64,000 nucleotides of DNA from Saccharum officinarum (taxonomy: Eukaryota; Streptophyta; Magnoliopsida; Poales; Poaceae). Of this stretch, positions 13,901 through 25,100 are shown one piece after another (position 1 is the first letter of the stretch; every line of letters starts with the position of its first letter). The notes under the pieces are model-generated. The model worked only from the letters and a program-made list of their open reading frames with translations. It ran no database searches and had not been told where the DNA came from. Both the position numbers and the translations under genes were made by a program. The stretch is taken from assembly GCA_020631735.1 (NCBI GenBank), contig CM036167.1, positions 1,058,988-1,122,987 on the forward strand, written 5' to 3'.

Positions 13901-15708
13901 ATTAGGTGAGTATTCTCTACCGGAGAGGAAATTTGCACCTACTCTTTTGAAGTGATTGAGTAGAGCGTTAAATTGTTGTAATACATTTCATTCCGAGCAT
14001 ATTGCATCTTTCATTATGCATTCTTGGGATTTATTATGCACTCATGCATAGGTGTACCGGAGGGGGTGACACTCCTCGAATTCGAACAAGCAATACCGGA
14101 GGAGGTGCTGAGTCAACCGGAGAATTAGCAGAAGAACCCAACGTCGGGGAAGCTCCGTCAGAAGATCTACCCGAGTGCCCTGACCACCGGCCTTCAACTT
14201 TTCTGAAAGGCAAGCCCGGTGCATGCTGAACCCATCGTTTTATAAATTAATCTTGAGTATTTTAATTGTTTACTGCATTAAGTTGTAGGAGTTATATGAA
14301 AACACTTGTTGCATTATACCTGTCCTTGTCCAGATATCGTACTTAATCCTATTTTAGGTTTAGGCACGTGTCAATGCTTAGCCCTGCTTAGTACGGTAGA
14401 AGTCGGGTGATTTCCGGTCATCCGCGAGATGTAGGAAGGAGTCACGAGTGGCTCTATGGCTATCGTGAATGGAACCATGCTTAAAAATGAAATTGAGACC
14501 GGGCGGAGTTCGATAGTACAGCCGCAAGACACTTCACGTCTTGGGTGTGGAGCTATGCCCGTCTGAGTCGTTTAAGGACCGATTCGCTGTACGTCCTTGA
14601 GTCATGTTGAACGCAGTCTAACACTTAGTTGGCCGGATAACCCGTTCCGACCGCGAAGCCGAGTAATGTGGTTCAGGCCGGAATCGAATGGTAGGTTGCT
14701 TCTTGGAGGAGAGAAAGGATGTGCTTGGGGACATTGGCGTGAGACCAAGGGGGGGTTAGAGTCCCTATCACCTGGCAGAGTGTCACCCTTGGGGTCGCGA
14801 CATTATTCGGAACCGCGATTCCTGAATCATATGAAACGGTGGCCTGTGCGACCTGGCAGGGGTCTGCACGGTGAGTGTTAGAAATACCCCTCCAGCTGGA
14901 TAGGAATTCGATTCGAATCGCCGTCGCTCCCGGTTAGTGAGCACTTGACTTGAGCAGCGGCAACGTAGATCTCATTAAATGAACTGGTGGTTAAGGGAAT
15001 GATACAATGTTGCCATAATTCATACCTGCTCTGGATATAATGATGATAATTGTTTGATTACAACAAGTGCATGTTTAGTACAGGTGCTAAGATAGATGAC
15101 AGGTAAATGCTAAAAATAACTGCTAGTACAGGCTACAAGAGTTTAAATTACTTATGCCTTTTATGCAAAATGTTATGTCAGCTAGCCTCTTGTGTAAGCC
15201 TTGCATAATCCTTGGTGTCACTTTATTTCTGGTTTTCGACGGGTAAGTCTAGCTGAGTACATTCCAGTACTCAGGGTTTATTCCCTCCTGTTGCAGATGA
15301 CATGCTTTATCAGGGATTCTGCAAGACGTGTCTCCACCCTGCGGGTGATGATGACTAGATCACAAGGGCGTGATCGTCTTTATGTACTTTCCTCATGCTT
15401 TTGCGAGATGTCGATCATCCAGACTGGCAGTATTTAATTAACTAGTGTGTGTGTTATGCTTCCGCTACTTTCAAACTTGGTTTGTATATTTGCGACTCCG
15501 TGGTGTAAACTTATTTCAGAACTACTTGTGAAATGTATCGTATGATGTTGTATGTTGAATAATGCGATCCTGGTTGTAAGCAGTTTGGTTTGAAATCCTT
15601 CGTGATTTCGATTGACTACCGGGATTATATGGGCTCAAGTTTGAAAATTTGAGCGCTTCGGTGCTTGTTTTGTACTTGTGCTCTTATAATTTGGTCGGTT
15701 CTGTTACA
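10907..15708 (+). repeat. 5' LTR of gypsy copy 2 (LTR B, 4802 bp)
   Basis: It starts TGTAACACTTCAAG and ends TTCTGTTACA. Compared with LTR A and LTR C it has many scattered single-base deletions, notably in the GC-rich block 11800-12600, as well as real substitutions, making it about 60 bp shorter. Confidence 0.94.
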
Positions 15709-15710
15709 GC

Positions 15711-15722
15711 TGGTACCGGAGC
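15711..15722 (+). promoter_or_regulatory. primer-binding site, initiator Met-tRNA type
   Basis: TGGTACCGGAGC begins two bases after the 5' LTR. It differs at two positions from the usual plant sequence TGGTATCAGAGC, which pairs with the 3' end of initiator methionine tRNA and primes minus-strand DNA synthesis. Confidence 0.8.
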
Positions 15723-16481
15723 ATAATTCAACATTAAACACATCTTACGAGTAATTAAAAACAAAAGTATTTGTTTGCGAAAAGGGTTAAACTCTAAAAA
15801 TTATTTTATAGGTATGCCAGTGATCACATCCCTTAGCCCAATTAAGGACTCTTAGGTGGCTTATTATAAAGACTAACTTGGGGGCCTTGTTTGTTTTTAT
15901 TTCGTCGTCCATACGGCGTGATATTGTATGGATGCCATCCACTTGGGTGGTAATGTATGGATCAATTACCTCGACGCTCTGGTAAGTGTGAGTTGTGAGA
16001 GCATGATCGTCCAACCGGCGGTCTAGGGAGAGTAGTTTTGGTGACTTACATCTTTACATGTTTAAACCATGTAACTATGTAAAAGCACTTAATTGTGGGA
16101 ACCTTTATATCGGGTAGCTTGATACTGAAGTATATACATTGGGGATGTATATATGGAAAGTATTTAAATTACTGCTTTCTTGTGTGCTGATACTGGGAAT
16201 TGTTGGGCTGCGATGAAGTTTTCTGCAGGTACACTAACAACGTAACGTGTAGACCGATAGTTTCGCTTATATGAGAGAACGTATGTATGCCACCGCCTAG
16301 CGTTAGAACTTTAGGTTTCTACTAAGGTGAGAGGGCGTACGGAACGTGCATGCATCATGTTTAATTATATCATACATATCATTTACTCCCTCCTTAAAAA
16401 TTTCTGTACTCCCGACTAAAGTAAATTTCGTATCCCCTAAATGATCCTCACTTTAAGTCGTATCTTATCTTGTTGCTAAAG
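15723..16481 (+). other. untranslated leader of gypsy copy 2
   Basis: No coding sequence is recognisable between the primer-binding site and the first extra-ORF ATG. It presumably holds packaging and translation signals, which I cannot locate. Confidence 0.6.
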
Positions 16482-17096
16482 ATGGCACGTACCAAGAGGA
16501 CCGCTCGTAAGTCCACTGGGGGCAGGGCACCGCGTCACCAGCTCGCTCCACGTGAGCCACGCCCTGAGCCTACTGAGGTGGAAAGGCTGAGGGCAGAGCT
16601 GGCAGAGGTGACTGCTGCTAGGGATGCAGCACGGCAACAACTGGAACAAGTGATTCATGATCGTGATCAAGAAACGCTTGCAGTCCAGAGGTTGACAGTG
16701 GCAAACCGTAATTGTCAATGCATGTTGGTCCGTGTGATGGAACAGAGGGATGAAGCCTGGCACGAGGAGAACGTTCTGAGAGCTCGTCAGTTTGAGCTCG
16801 AGCAGCAGTTAGAAAATGCTGAAGAATACAATGACAACCTTCATGAAGAAGTGCATCGCCTGAATAACGAGCTTAATCCCCTGCTGCCTCGAAACAACAA
16901 TGTAGATGAAGATATGGGATCAGGCATCTTCATGGCTGAGGATGATGATGAAGTGGAGGTTGATGGACCACAGGATACCCCACCTGCAGAAGCACCAGAG
17001 GAAGAGTCAGAAGAAGAAGAAGACGAGGAGTTAGAGCCTGTCAGTGATGAGGATGGCGGGGAGATCCATAACACCGACTCGGAGGATGATGCTTAG
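16482..17096 (+). CDS. extra ORF of gypsy element: histone H3 tail-like N terminus, coiled coil, acidic tail
   Basis: This 204-aa ORF lies between the 5' LTR and gag. I chose the ATG at 16482 because the product then begins M-ARTKRTARKSTGGRAPRHQ, which is histone H3 numbering from A1. Over A1-A21, 18 of 21 residues equal plant H3; the changes are Q5R, K14R and K18H, while K4, R8, K9, S10 and T11 are kept. After residue 22 there is no histone fold. Residues about 31-133 are rich in E, R, L and Q with heptad-like spacing (a predicted coiled coil), and about 137-204 are strongly acidic with runs of E and D. The leading MA could allow removal of Met and exposure of A1, as in real H3. Function is unknown. 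A mimic that attracts H3 readers, writers or chaperones is inference. It could also derive from captured H3 coding sequence. No frame break is seen. Confidence 0.85.
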   Translation: MARTKRTARKSTGGRAPRHQLAPREPRPEPTEVERLRAELAEVTAARDAARQQLEQVIHDRDQETLAVQRLTVANRNCQCMLVRVMEQRDEAWHEENVLRARQFELEQQLENAEEYNDNLHEEVHRLNNELNPLLPRNNNVDEDMGSGIFMAEDDDEVEVDGPQDTPPAEAPEEESEEEEDEELEPVSDEDGGEIHNTDSEDDA

Positions 17097-17753
17097 AGTA
17101 GTCATCACGTGCCTATAATGTTAGGATCGTCTTTTGTGCCCTCCCTGTGAAGGAGTGAGACCTTGTAATAACTTGACTTTGGGATGTAAGGTTGAACCGT
17201 CTGTTTCCTGAATGTAGTTTGAACTTGTTAATTTCGATCACAACTTGATGTCTTATTATGTTGCGTTCGATGATGGTGTCACGATTAGCACCCTTCGGTG
17301 TCGCGACGAAACCGAGGGCCTCCTATGGCGCGCGACATAAGGCTGTGCTGCTTGGCACGCGTAGGTATCGAGGTGGCTAGTCATGATCCACCATGGAACT
17401 CTTCATTGAGAAGTCCCTTTGTGGTCAGTTTGAAGTAGCCTTTTTCATTTAACTAAAAACTTTGAAATTAAATTCAAGTACAGGCAAAAGATCAAAAATC
17501 ACGTAGATTTTAACGTAAACGGTTCAGTAACTATTGTGCTCCTTGTGTGTGAGCCTTTATCAAAGTACACCTTGTTGGATTCTCTCGCATGATTGCGCCA
17601 ATTGATCCGCTTGAATGGATTATGCGGTTGTGATGAATTATTGTGCCTGAATAATTTGAGAAGTCTATTTCATGAAGTCAGTTGGACATATTTACAATAA
17701 TTCATCTACAAATTTCCCACATCGTCAGTGCTCATTGGTTATGCATTTTGCAG
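17097..17753 (+). other. spacer between extra ORF and gag
   Basis: No ORF is recognised in these 657 bases. The last bases read as a pyrimidine-rich stretch ending TTTTGCAG directly before the gag ATG, which resembles a 3' splice site. Gag may therefore be translated from a spliced RNA (inference). Confidence 0.45.
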
Positions 17754-19253
17754 ATGTCGTACAATCTTCGTCGGGGTCGTGGCAATGAGGATGAGGAACA
17801 GCCACCCCCTCCGCCACCACCTACCCCGGCTGAGCTGATGCAGACAGTGGTCGAAGGGCAGCGCATGTTGGCAGATGCTATGCGCCAGCTGGCTAACCGG
17901 GAAGCTCGTCCTGGCCGCCAAGGCCCAGAGCCAAATCAGTACAGCGATTTCAAGGACTTTCTGGATACTAAGCCCCCGCTCTTCAAGGAAGCGGAAGAAC
18001 CACTGCAAGCTGATGAGTGGTTAAATACTATTGAGCAAAAGTTTCGTCTGCTTCGCCTGACTGATGAGTTAAAGACTGAATATGCTTCTCACCAGTTGCA
18101 TGGTCCAGCGGGCATTTGGTGGAGCCACTATCGTTCCACACTGCCTGCAAATGTCCCTATTGCTTGGGATCAGTTTAAGGCGGCATTCCGGGGAAATTAT
18201 ATTCCTCCCGGTCTTATGGCAATCAAGCACACCGAGTTTATGAGGCTGTCGCAAGGAAACAAAAGCCTGACTGAATACTTGCAGTCCTTCAACAACCTGG
18301 CAGGTATGCCACAGAGTTTGTGGATACCGATGCCAAAAAGATTGCTAGCTTCAAAAGGGGCCTCGGCCCAAAACTGATGAAAACTATGGGCACTAGCAAA
18401 TGTACTACTTTCAATGATTTCATCAGTGATGCTCTGACTCAAGAGAACAACAATGCTATCTATTCTGCCTCTAAGAGCCGCAAAAGGGCCATTGAGGCGA
18501 GTGCTTCACAGTCTCGAGCTCCAGCTGCCCGAGGGCTCCTCCTCGCCCTCCTGCCACAAATGCTAAGTTCCGTCCTCCACAAAAGAAGGTGCCAATGAAG
18601 ACTGGGTTTCGTAAGGCATATACAGTGGCTCTGCCAAAGAGTAATGCGGGCCAAGGCAGCTCCAGTGTCCCTCCTAGCAACATGCCTTGCTGGAACTGTA
18701 ACAAGCCAGGCCATTGGTCCAGGAACTGTCCGTACCCTAAGAAAAATGTCAACCAAGGTAGTCGTCAGGGACACGCCCATTACAACAGCATTGAGGAAAT
18801 TCCATCTGGTGAGGTGGTCACCGCTGGTAAGTTTCTAGTTGACCAACACCCCGCAGTGGTACTTTTTGATTCAGGTGCTTCGCATTCCTTTATCAGTCCT
18901 AAGTTTGCATCTAAATTTGCACACAAGTTGCATACTGTTGAAGGTGTGGGTTATTGTATTAGTGCTGCAAGTGGGAATATTTCCACAAACAAAGTAGTGG
19001 GAACCTTAAGTTTGAGATAGAAGGGCGAAGTTATTCGCTTGCCCTATTGGTTTTACCTGGTTTAGACATAGATGTTATCTTGGGCATGAATTGGATGAGT
19101 CAGAATGGGGTACTCATTGACACATCCGCTCGAGTAGTTATGCTCAGAGATCCTACAGATCAAAAGGGTTTTCTGGTACAACTTCCCAGAAAAGTTGATT
19201 TGTCTGAGGAAGTACATGTTGTGCAAGCCAAGGCGTTGGCTGAAATTCCATAG
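17754..19253 (+). pseudogene. gag: gypsy gag-protease, broken by four frameshifts
   Basis: Gag starts at the ATG at 17754 (MSYNLRRGRGNEDEEQ), with a proline-rich stretch and the capsid-like region around DFLDTKPPLFKEAEEPLQ. A CCHC zinc knuckle (CWNCNKPGHWSRNC) is encoded near 18690-18730. The protease follows with LFDSGASHSFIS near 18865-18900 and GLDIDVILGMNWM near 19055. The reading frame changes near 18302, 18533, 19003 and 19252. Each fits loss of one base, two of them beside short homopolymers. Gag packages the RNA and the protease matures the polyprotein. As written neither is complete. The regular one-base pattern makes sequencing error a serious alternative to true decay. Confidence 0.9.
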
Positions 19254-19255
19254 TA

Positions 19256-22156
19256 AATGAGTTTCCGGACATTTTTCCCGATGATTTGCCGGGGCTCCCT
19301 CCAGATCGGGATGTGGAGTTTAAAATCGAGTTGTTGCCTGGCACGGCGCCCATCTCTAGGAGACCCTATAGGATGCCTCCAAATGAACTCGCTGAACTTA
19401 AGGTGCAATTGAATGAACTTTTGAAGAAGGGGTTGATTCGTCCTAGTTCATCGCCGTGGGGATGTCCTGCTATCTTTGTAAAGAAGAAGGATCAGTCGTT
19501 GCGGATGTGCGTAGATTATAGACCTCTCAATGCAGTCACTGTCAAAAATAAGTACCCTCTACCACGTATCGACATCTTGTTCGATCAGTTGTCTAAAGCT
19601 AAAGTTTTCTCCAAGATCGATCTAAGATCGGGCTACCATCAAATTAAAATCTGCCCGGAAGATGTTCCAAAGACAGCCTTTTCTACCAGATACGGTCTTT
19701 ATGAGTATCTTGTTATGTCTTTCGGCTTGACAAATGCCCCCGCACACTTCATGTACTTGATGAATTCGGTGTTTATGCCTGAATTGGACAAGTTTGTGGT
19801 GGTATTTATTGATGACATCCTGGTATATTCTATGAATGAGGAGGATCACGCTGAACATCTGCGTATAGTCCTCACAAGACTACGTGAACATCAACTATAT
19901 GCAAAGTTCAGTAAGTGCGAATTCTGGCTTCGAGAAGTACCTTTCCTTGGGCATGTGTTGTCCGATGGAGGAATTATGGTGGACCCCGCCAAGGTACAGG
20001 AAGTACTGAACTGGAAGGCTCCTATCTCGGTTCACGAGGTCCGGAGTTTTCTTGGTTTGGCTGGCTATTATCGTCGCTTCATCCCGGATTTCTCTAAAAT
20101 AGCCAAGCCAATGACTCGGTTGCTGCAAAAAGACACCAGGTTTGTCTGGACTCCTGAGTGTGATGCGGCTTTTCACCAACTGCGAACCCTCCTAACCTCA
20201 GCTCCGGTTTTGGCACAACCGGATATCGAGAAACCATTTGATGTTTATTGTGATGCCTCAGGCATAGGTTTGGGAGGTGTGTTGATGCAGGAAGGCCGAG
20301 TAATTGCATATACTTCTCGACAACTTCGGAAGCATGAGGTGAATTATCCAACGCATGACTTAGAACTGGCTGCAGTTGTTCATGCTTTGAAAGCCTGGCG
20401 ACATTATCTGCTGGGAAATGTCTGCAATATCTACACCGATCATAAAAGCCTCAAATACATCTTCACTCAACCCGAGCTAAATATGCGTCAAAGAAGATGG
20501 CTTGAGTTGATTAAAGATTATAACCTTCAAGTGCACTATCACCCAGGCAAGGCAAATGTGGTTGCGGATGCTTTAAGCCGTAAGTCTCATTGCCATTCCT
20601 TAGTTGAAACTGATTTTCATCGATCTCGCCTTCTACATCCATCAGTCTTGTACAACATCACTGTCAGTTGTACTCTCAAAAGCAGAATTATTGAGCTCCA
20701 AAGGACTGACACTGGTATATTCCACATCAAGCGTAAGATGAAAGAGCAAGAAACTACACCGTTCAGGATAGATGAAGAGGGTGTACTATGGTTCAAGGAT
20801 AGGTTAGTTGTGCCTAAGGACCGAGAGCTTCGAAATGATATTATGTCTGAAGCACACTCCTCTAAGTTGTCCATCCATCCTGGCAGCAATAAGATGTATT
20901 ATGATTTGAAGCCACTTTATTGGTGGACCAAGATGCGGAAAGAGATAGCTGCATATGTTGCTAGATGTGACACCTGTTGCAGAGTTAAAGCTGTGCACAT
21001 GAAAGCTGGGTTACTTCAGCCACTTTCCATTCCAGGCTGGAAATGGGAAGAGATAAGTATGGATTTCATTGTCGGTCTTCCTCCTACTGTCAAAAATCAT
21101 AACTCTATTTGGGTAATTGTTGATCGTTTGACCAAATCAGCTCACTTCATCCCAGTGAGAGTGGACTATCGTCTCACTGACTATGTTGAGTTGTACTTCA
21201 ATCAGATAGTCCGGCTTCATGGGATACCTCGTACTATCGTTTCTGATCGTGGTCCCCAGTTCACTGCTCGCTTTTGGGAGCATTTGCATCACCTTCTGGG
21301 AACCAAGTTAGTGAGAAGCTCTGCTTATCACCCCCAGACATCGGGACAGACAGAACGAGTTAACCAAATCTTGGAAGATCTGTTGCGAGCATGCGTCATT
21401 TCATCCAAGGGTTCTTGGGAAAAATGGTTACCTTTAGCCGAATTCTCGTACAATAACAGTTATCAAGAGAGTATTAAGATGGCCCCATTCGAAGCTTTGT
21501 ACGGTCGAAAGTGTCGAACTCCACTAAACTGGGTAGAAGCTGGGGAAAGAAGGTATTATGGCATTGATTTTGTCCAGGAAGCCGAGGAACAAGTCCGTAC
21601 TATCCAGAAACACATGGCTGCAGCACAAGCGAGACAGAAAAGCTATGCGGATCGTCGTAGAAAACCACTCGAGTTTGAAGTTGGAGACTTCGTGTATTTG
21701 AAAGTTTCTCCAATGAAAAGTGTCCAACGTTTTGGTGTTAAGCGGAAATTTGCGCCAAGATACGTGGGCCCTTTCCAGATCATAGGCAAGAGTGGAGCTG
21801 TTGCATACAAAATCCAGTTGCCTCCTGAAATGAGTGTCATATTCAACGTCTTCCATGTATCTCAGCTTAAAAAGTGTCTTCGAGTTCCTGAGGAACAAGT
21901 TCCTTTAGGTGATATCAGGCTGGAATCCGACCTAACCTATGAAGAAAAGCCAGTCCGAGTGATCGATACTCAGGAACGAGTAACTAGAAGTAAAGTGGTT
22001 AAGTGGTACAAAGTGATGTGGAGTAATCAGGGAAGTGAGAGTGATGCTACGTGGGAACGGGAGGATTATTTGCGGGATGGTTATAAAGAATTCTATGAAA
22101 AATGGTACGCTTGCCAAATCTCGGGACGAGATTTTTATAAGGGGGGAGGGCTGTAA
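19256..22156 (+). CDS. pol: gypsy pol: RT, RNase H, integrase, chromodomain
   Basis: One uninterrupted frame, with no ATG needed because it is normally part of a Gag-Pol polyprotein. In order it encodes RT (entry motif [13 protein letters not shown], active site FIDDILVYS near 19800), RNase H ([20 protein letters not shown]), an integrase zinc region (H and CDTC near 20970), the integrase core ([27 protein letters not shown]) and a chromodomain in about the last 65 residues (21940-22130). It differs from copy 1 at only a few residues. It ends inside the first bases of the 3' LTR. All catalytic residues I can recognise are present, so this half of the element looks intact, in contrast to gag. 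Confidence 0.95.
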   Translation, partial: NEFPDIFPDDLPGLPPDRDVEFKIELLPGTAPISRRPYRMPPNELAELKVQLNELLKKGLIRPSSSPWGCPAIFVKKKDQSLRMCVDYRPLNAVTVKNKYPLPRIDILFDQLSKAKVFSKIDLRSGYHQIKICPEDVPKTAFSTRYGLYEYLVMSFGLTNAPAHFMYLMNSVFMPELDKFVVVFIDDILVYSMNEEDHAEHLRIVLTRLREHQLYAKFSKCEFWLREVPFLGHVLSDGGIMVDPAKVQEVLNWKAPISVHEVRSFLGLAGYYRRFIPDFSKIAKPMTRLLQKDTRFVWTPECDAAFHQLRTLLTSAPVLAQPDIEKPFDVYCDASGIGLGGVLMQEGRVIAYTSRQLRKHEVNYPTHDLELAAVVHALKAWRHYLLGNVCNIYTDHKSLKYIFTQPELNMRQRRWLELIKDYNLQVHYHPGKANVVADALSRKSHCHSLVETDFHRSRLLHPSVLYNITVSCTLKSRIIELQRTDTGIFHIKRKMKEQETTPFRIDEEGVLWFKDRLVVPKDRELRNDIMSEAHSSKLSIHPGSNKMYYDLKPLYWWTKMRKEIAAYVARCDTCCRVKAVHMKAGLLQPLSIPGWKWEEISMDFIVGLPPTVKNHNSIWVIVDRLTKSAHFIPVRVDYRLTDYVELYFNQIVRLHGIPRTIVSDRGPQFTARFWEHLHHLLGTKLVRSSAYHPQTSGQTERVNQILEDLLRACVISSKGSWEKWLPLAEFSYNNSYQESIKMAPFEALYGRKCRTPLNWVEAGERRYYGIDFVQEAEEQVRTIQKHMAAAQARQKSYADRRRKPLEFEVGDFVYLKVSPMKSVQRFGVKRKFAPRYVGPFQIIGKSGAVAYKIQLPPEMSVIFNVFHVSQLKKCLRVPEEQVPLGDIRLESDLTYEEKPVRVIDTQERVTRSKVVKWYKVMWSNQGSESDATWEREDYLRDGYKEFYEKWYACQISGRDFYKGGGL
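22139..22151 (+). promoter_or_regulatory. polypurine tract
   Basis: AAGGGGGGAGGGC lies directly before the 3' LTR; it is the usual primer for plus-strand DNA synthesis. Copy 1 has one G fewer here. Confidence 0.75.
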
Positions 22157-25100
22157 CACTTCAAGTGTTTAGTCCTTAATTGCATTGCATTTGCATGGCA
22201 TAAGCATAAGCATGCATCATTCATGTTTGTTATTTTATGTGATGCAACACCTGTGATTATTTTAGGGTTTGTTTGATTTATTTCATGAAGTACTTGATAG
22301 TTGGTGTAACAAAAAGGTAAGGTAGCCAATCATGACCTACAACACCTTAGTTATACTTAGGGTAACATTTGGAACAAAGTTCATGTTGACCAAAATTACG
22401 AATTTGCCCTCCAAGAGAAGTTTGACCACCATTTGACCCTAGAGTGCTCTGGTTTGACCAATTAAAAAGTCCAATTTAGAGATCTTGCATGGAGGAGTGC
22501 TCTTAAGCAAAGTTGTAGAGAATTTCATAAGGAACAAAAGTTCTAATATGGCCATCTCATGAAAATGATCAGAACATGCTCAAAAATGGCCCACAAGTCA
22601 GTATTAGGGGCTGTTTTGGGACTTAGCAAATTTTGCTAAGTGTTGAGCTGAAAACCGTTTCACAGTACCTCACTTTGGCAACTTGTAACTCACAAACCAG
22701 GCCGAACCAGTCCTTGAGCCAATTGACAAAGTTGTTGTCCACACATAGCTCTACAACATTGTCAATATCACCATCACCTAGTTCTAAATGGTTTAGGAGA
22801 TTTGGTGCCTAGAAAATCGGGTTTCAGTCGGCATTGTGACTGAAACTAAGTTTCAGTTTTCGGGTGACCCACTTTGGAGCTCTGTAGTTTTAAATCTAGG
22901 CCGAACCAGCCCAAACTCCAATTGACAAACTTGTAGTCCTCATGTAGCTCTACAGTTTTGGTGTTATCATCTTCTTCTAATTCGAACTGGTTTGGGAGAA
23001 AATCGGTGTTGAACTTGCCCTGTCAGTCGATACCTTTGAACTCTGAAACGAAACGTTCAGACACGACGGCCGCGGACGACGTCGCGTCGTGGCGCTCGGA
23101 CAGAGCTCGATGGCCGCGTGGCACTCGCGCCCTGCCATCGCCACCACATCGCACGCATGCGCGCGGGCGTGAAGTTGGGGCCGCCACCTCAACCCCCTCC
23201 ACTCGTGCTCACCCTTCCCTCTACTTCCTCCTCCGCGCGCGGGCGGTGACCAGAGAAACGGGACGGCGACCGCGTTCGAAGCCTTTCTCCTAAACCGCAG
23301 CTCCATTCACCAAACCAGCTAAACCACCGCACCACCGTGAGCCCCTCCACGTCCTCGTCCTCACCAAACCGTCTCTATCGCGTCAGGTGAGCTACACCGC
23401 GAGGGCGGCTCCACCGGACCGCCGTGTCCGCCACCGTCAAGCTTGCATGTGGCCATGCCATTCGGGCCCCTCCCTATCCTATCTCTTCCGTGCTGTAGGT
23501 ACAGTTAGGTAGGCTAAAGCTTGTAGGGTAGGCTAATTGGACCGGGTTGCCGGCGACTAGCCGGAGTTGGTCGAGCCGTGGCCGCACACCGCCATTGCCG
23601 CTGCCACCCCCCCTAGCCACGGCCATAATGTCAATTAGTTATACCAATCGTTGCGCGAGGTTGAGGTGAACGCGCTGGTACGGTAGCTTCGCCGGAGCTG
23701 CCGCCGGCGGCGAGCTATCACCGTCGCCTTCCTTTCCCTCTCTGCCTCCCTCGCTGACCAGTGGGGTCCCCAGGTCAGGCGCGCGCGCGAGCGGGAGGCC
23801 GGTCGCGTGCCGTCGCGTGGGAGCGGGCCGTAGCGCGGGGAGTGGGCCGCGTGGGTCTTCCAGGCCGGCCCGGTAGCAGGGTTTCGATTTTCGTTTTTAT
23901 TTTCTTTCTTTATTTGCCACAGATTTTGGGTAAAGTTAGGAAATGTATATCTAGGGTTTTAATGATCCAAAAATCATGAAATAAATTTTGTTAGGGTCTA
24001 CATGATGTGTAGTATTTTACAAAAATATAAATCTGGAATGTGATGTTTAATTTCTAGGAGATTTGAATAGATCCTTTAAATGTGTTTTGGAATGCATGCA
24101 AAATTGTTAAATTTATAACTTGAGCTGTAGTGTTCCATAAATCATAAAATTTGGTGGGTAGGTTACTCTATGCTAGCCCTAGCTCTGGTAAAAATTTGGG
24201 CATCAGTGCTTAAGTAATTTCCAAGTTATAATGCTATCTTGTTATTTTAGGAAATGCTTAAAGGAATTTTAGTAATTTTTCTACATGTGTAATGTTCTCA
24301 TAAATTTTTGGAGAATGTCTTGGTGTCTAAAAGTGTCTAAGAAAAATATGAAATCTGTTGTTTGACACTTTTCAATAGGGTTTCCTATTTATGCAAAAAT
24401 CAGCCTTATTAGCTTGGGAATTTTGTGTAGGAAGTTCCTGTGAATAAATTGAGTTCAAAATTTTACAGTAGTCTCTTTGTGGGTCAGAGAGTCCCCTGTA
24501 ATTTTTGTAAAATTTTAGGAGCAGTTTACACATATGTTTGAAATTCCACTTAATTACTTAAGTAAATTGAGAAATGGGTTTAAATAAATGTTCTAGGTGG
24601 GCACACCTTACTTTCTGGTGTCTTTGTGATATTTGTGAACTTGTAGTAGCATCAGTTTAGTTTTAGAGAATGTTTGCTACGTCAATAAATATTTAACCTT
24701 TGTAATTTTAGGTTTTCTGGACAGCTAAGTAGTAATTCTAAATTTGGCTTTGATAAAATTGGTTGCTGAAAAACTTGTAAATACCAAAGTTGGAGTAAAC
24801 TTGATGAACTAGCTTGTGTTAAAATTTGGAAGCATTTGGCTTAGTAGTTTGAGAGTTACTGTTGTTTAAAGTGGCAGTTCAAAATCTGCTACTCTCTGTT
24901 TTGGAGAGGACAGATTCTGGAACTTGTGAAGTTTAACATGGAAAACTTAGGAGTTTGGAGTTGAGGTCTGAAAATGAATTGTAGTGCATTTCTTAGGCTT
25001 TCCAGATTGTCTTAGATCATATCCTTTGGAATTGTAAATCTCCAGTTGTGATAAAAACAAGTAGCTGCTGTCCAGAATGATTACTGTGGTGTTTTGCTGA

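Noticed and set aside
16482..17096. A true histone H3 gene
   Set aside because: Similarity ends after about residue 22; there is no histone fold, and the rest is coiled coil plus acidic tail within a retrotransposon.
17754..19253. Programmed ribosomal frameshifting in gag-protease
   Set aside because: Four breaks, inside domains and without slippery sites, fit base losses better.
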